From the NCBI RefSeq assembly GCF_963662255.1, contig NC_085071.1, positions 6,665,833 through 6,729,832 of the forward strand: a stretch of DNA of 64,000 bases, written 5' to 3'. Positions 61,661-64,000 of this stretch are shown one piece after another. The position numbers were made by a program, and so were the translations under genes. Origin of the DNA: Cinclus cinclus (Eukaryota; Chordata; Aves; Passeriformes; Cinclidae). The notes below the pieces were generated by a model that saw only the letters and a list, made by a program, of their open reading frames with translations, made no database searches and was not told the origin of the DNA. Each line of letters starts with the position of its first letter. Position 1 is the first letter of the stretch.

Positions 61661-64000
61661 GTACGGGCCGGAGCCGCCTGCGGTCCTGGGGAGGGAGGGC
61701 TGCACCCTCCGGAGGATGGAGGTGGGATGGGGACCCCTCTGCAGCCACCCCCGCCCCAGCCCGGGGTCCGGCCGGGTTCCCGGGGGGTGGAAGGGCAGGC
61801 ACCGCCGCTGCCGGGGCTCCTCTCCGGGGACCGGCCCCGAAAGCTGATCCTGAGCGATTTCATCTTCTCGTGGTCGTTCCCTGAGGAGCCCCTCGGGGCC
61901 GGATCCGGGGGAGCAGGTGCTCGCGGGGCCGGGAGGGGTGCGCCGCGGAGGGCCAGGGGGTCTGAACGGGGAATGAACGGGGAATGAACGGGGAATGAAC
62001 GGGGAATGAACGGGCGGTGTCACCCCAGGACCCACTCCCGGGAGACCCGAGCCGGGCTGGGCTGCGGGACTGGGAGATCTCCCGCTGGAGCTCATCCCGG
62101 GACTGGGAATCTCTGTCCGCGCCCTTTGTCCCAGTCGCGGGTGGCACAAAGGCACAGGGGTCGTGTCCCTGAGGATCCCGTGTGACAGTGACAGCCCCGT
62201 GTCCGGACTTGCCCTTGCTGAGCGGGGAAGCCCCACGCGTGTCGGGGACCCTGCAGCCAGGGAAGTCGTGGATTAGGGGCTGAAGTTCCTTGAACGCCCC
62301 GGATCTCGGAGGAGGATCTGCCGGGAGATCCCCCCGGGGGCTGGGGGAAGGGGGTTTGGAGATGGTGCCCAAAACGGGCTCAGCGTGGGGAGGGGGTGTG
62401 GGGTCAGCGCCGGCTCCTGTGGTGCCCTCACGTCGGGAAAGTGACTGCCGGGGGTCTGGGGGGCAGAGTGAGCACGAATGAAGGGGGCACAGGGGCTTTA
62501 GGAGCAAACACGGGGGGTTTGTGCTCGTGATTGAGAGCAGCCCCACGCCGCTGGCTCTGGGGGATCCTGGACCAGCTGCCTTCAGTGGCTGCTGCTCCTC
62601 ACGGGCCCAAAGCCCCCAGAATGGGTCTTCCCTGTGGGCTGAGGGTGCAGGACTGAGCTCCTGGGCTGTGAGGAGCTCGAGGAGCAGGGACTCCCAGGGG
62701 TCGCTCACTCCCTGCCCACGAATGGAGGCTCCAGTCAGGACTGGCAACCTGGCAAGCAGATGATGGCCAGGGGAGATCCAAATCCCTTCTTCCTTGGCAG
62801 TGGCATGGGAGAAGTGCCTCGGTAGGAGCTACCAACCCAGGCACAGCTGGTTTTGGAGTCAAGGGCTCCAAATCAGCCAGGGGAAAAGAGATCCTGGCGT
62901 TCTCCAGAGAGCAAATGGGCCTTTGCATCTCAATGTAGCACAGCGGGGCCCAGCACTCCCGGGGAGAACCTCCCGCCCTTCTCCTGGGGTTTATTGCCCC
63001 CAGACAGTCTGGTTTCCTGATTGCTCTTGCTCGCATTCCTGCAGGGGAGGAGAATTAGCTGGGGTGTCTCTGTCGGGAGCATCCCACTGCCCAGAGGCAC
63101 CTGCAGCCTCCCGGTGCCCCCCGGTTTCTAAGGTCGGGGGAGCTGTGGGACCCCGGTGCAGCATTTGGGAAATACAGGGAACTCCGGGGAAAAGCGATTT
63201 ATTTTGGGTAGCAGAGGGGCCGGGGGTGAGGGGGGGTTCCCCTGCTGCAGCAGAGGGCTTTGCACCACCAGAAGCTTTGGACCGATGGAAGAATTCTTTT
63301 CCTCCGGGCCGGGTTTCGCCTCCTGCTCCTCTTACTGGTGGCACAAAGTCTCTGCTCCCCTGCAGGAACAGCCAGAGGTGCTCCCGGTGTCGCTCCCACT
63401 CCAGAGCATCCCGGCAGGGGCCTCGCCTTGGACAGGGATCAGCTCACGCTCCCGCCACAGCCTCGCTGCTCTTGGGTGCCTTGCAGGGATGTCCCGATGC
63501 TGTCCCCATCCCAAACGTCTGGGTTTCATCCCAAGAGCCCGTCTCAGCTCGGCTCCTGGGGAGGGAGTCAGGGCTGCGAGGGCAAAAGCCCCCAAAAGCC
63601 CCCAAAAACCTGGGTAGCACCACTCAGGGCTCGGTGTGCCCTGCCCAGCACCCAGCGCCCCAAAGCAGCTTTGGGGTTTAACACTCCAGAGCCCCTCAAA
63701 ACCCGCTCCTTCCACTCTTCATTTACATATGTGAATGATGACCCACAGGAAGTAATTGTGGGAGAAAGAAGGGAATTGGCCTCTTTAGATCTATTAAATC
63801 ACTTTATTACAGGAACCAGGTCTGAATGGCCCCTCTCTGCAGGGAGCGCGTCTCCATCTCCCTCTGCCTTTATCTGATCACAAAGAGATTAAAATCTCGG
63901 CAGGACAGGAGACTAACAGGGCTCCTTGGGGCTGCCTTTCCCTCCGCATTGTGAGCCAAAAATGAGGCATTTGGGTTCAAATGCCTCCCCTGGACACTGG
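61661..64000 (+). other. LIN28A intron 2 (incomplete)
   Basis: No coding exon is supported; the expected SKLHMEGFRSLKEGE exon is absent. Near its start a 14-bp unit (GGGGAATGAACGGG) is repeated about four times at 61967-62012. An AT-richer island at about 63710-63900 stands out from the GC-rich surroundings. Confidence 0.55.
61967..62012 (+). repeat. Short tandem repeat, 14-bp unit
   Basis: Four copies of GAACGGGGAATGAA-type units in LIN28A intron 2. Confidence 0.8.

Overview
The window is vertebrate nuclear DNA, almost certainly avian. Three CR1 LINE fragments (the characteristic bird retroposon), very short introns, high GC, dense microsatellites and the gene order together suggest a bird microchromosome. 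The gene order matches the mammalian 1p36.11-type block: FAM110D - C1orf232 - ZNF593 - (small membrane protein) - CNKSR1 - CEP85 - SH3BGRL3 - UBXN11 - CD52 - CRYBG2 - LIN28A. All genes are spliced except the coding part of FAM110D. I rebuilt the exon models by hand from GT/AG sites and reading phase, and every CDS given closes in phase.

Layout: FAM110D (+, 790-1803) converges on the C1orf232-like gene (-, 2505-3402). That gene is head to head with ZNF593 (+, 4040-5000) across a GC-rich shared promoter. A 65-residue single-pass membrane protein (-, 6491-6999) is head to head with CNKSR1 (+, 7731-14064, 21 exons). CEP85 (+, 16170-24683, with a long 3' UTR) follows after a CR1 copy, and then the compact SH3BGRL3 (+, 26967-27826). 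UBXN11 (-, 30123-38639, 12 coding exons) starts at a CpG-rich promoter near 39.55 kb. A short CD52-like gene (+, 41092-42550) converges on CRYBG2 (-, 44272 to at least 51903). About 8.6 kb of GC-rich, repeat-studded DNA without a convincing gene separates CRYBG2 from LIN28A (+, 60617 onward), which runs off the right edge after its cold-shock-domain exon.

The genes are functionally mixed: Ras/Rho scaffold, centrosome, ribosome biogenesis, redox-fold adaptor, UBX adaptor, GPI glycopeptide, beta-gamma crystallin and let-7 regulation. They form a conserved syntenic block, not an operon or pathway. I see no prokaryotic-type system, CRISPR array, provirus or other new mobile system.

The points most worth a second look are: an exact 37-bp tandem duplication that duplicates the 5' splice site of CEP85 exon 7; the missing CATSPER4 and ZNF683 slots; a GC-AG intron and a diverged middle segment in UBXN11; the tiny membrane protein beside CNKSR1; a coding triplet-type repeat inside a CRYBG2 Greek-key motif; the unresolved 5' end of CRYBG2; and three AT-richer islands around LIN28A that could be regulatory elements.
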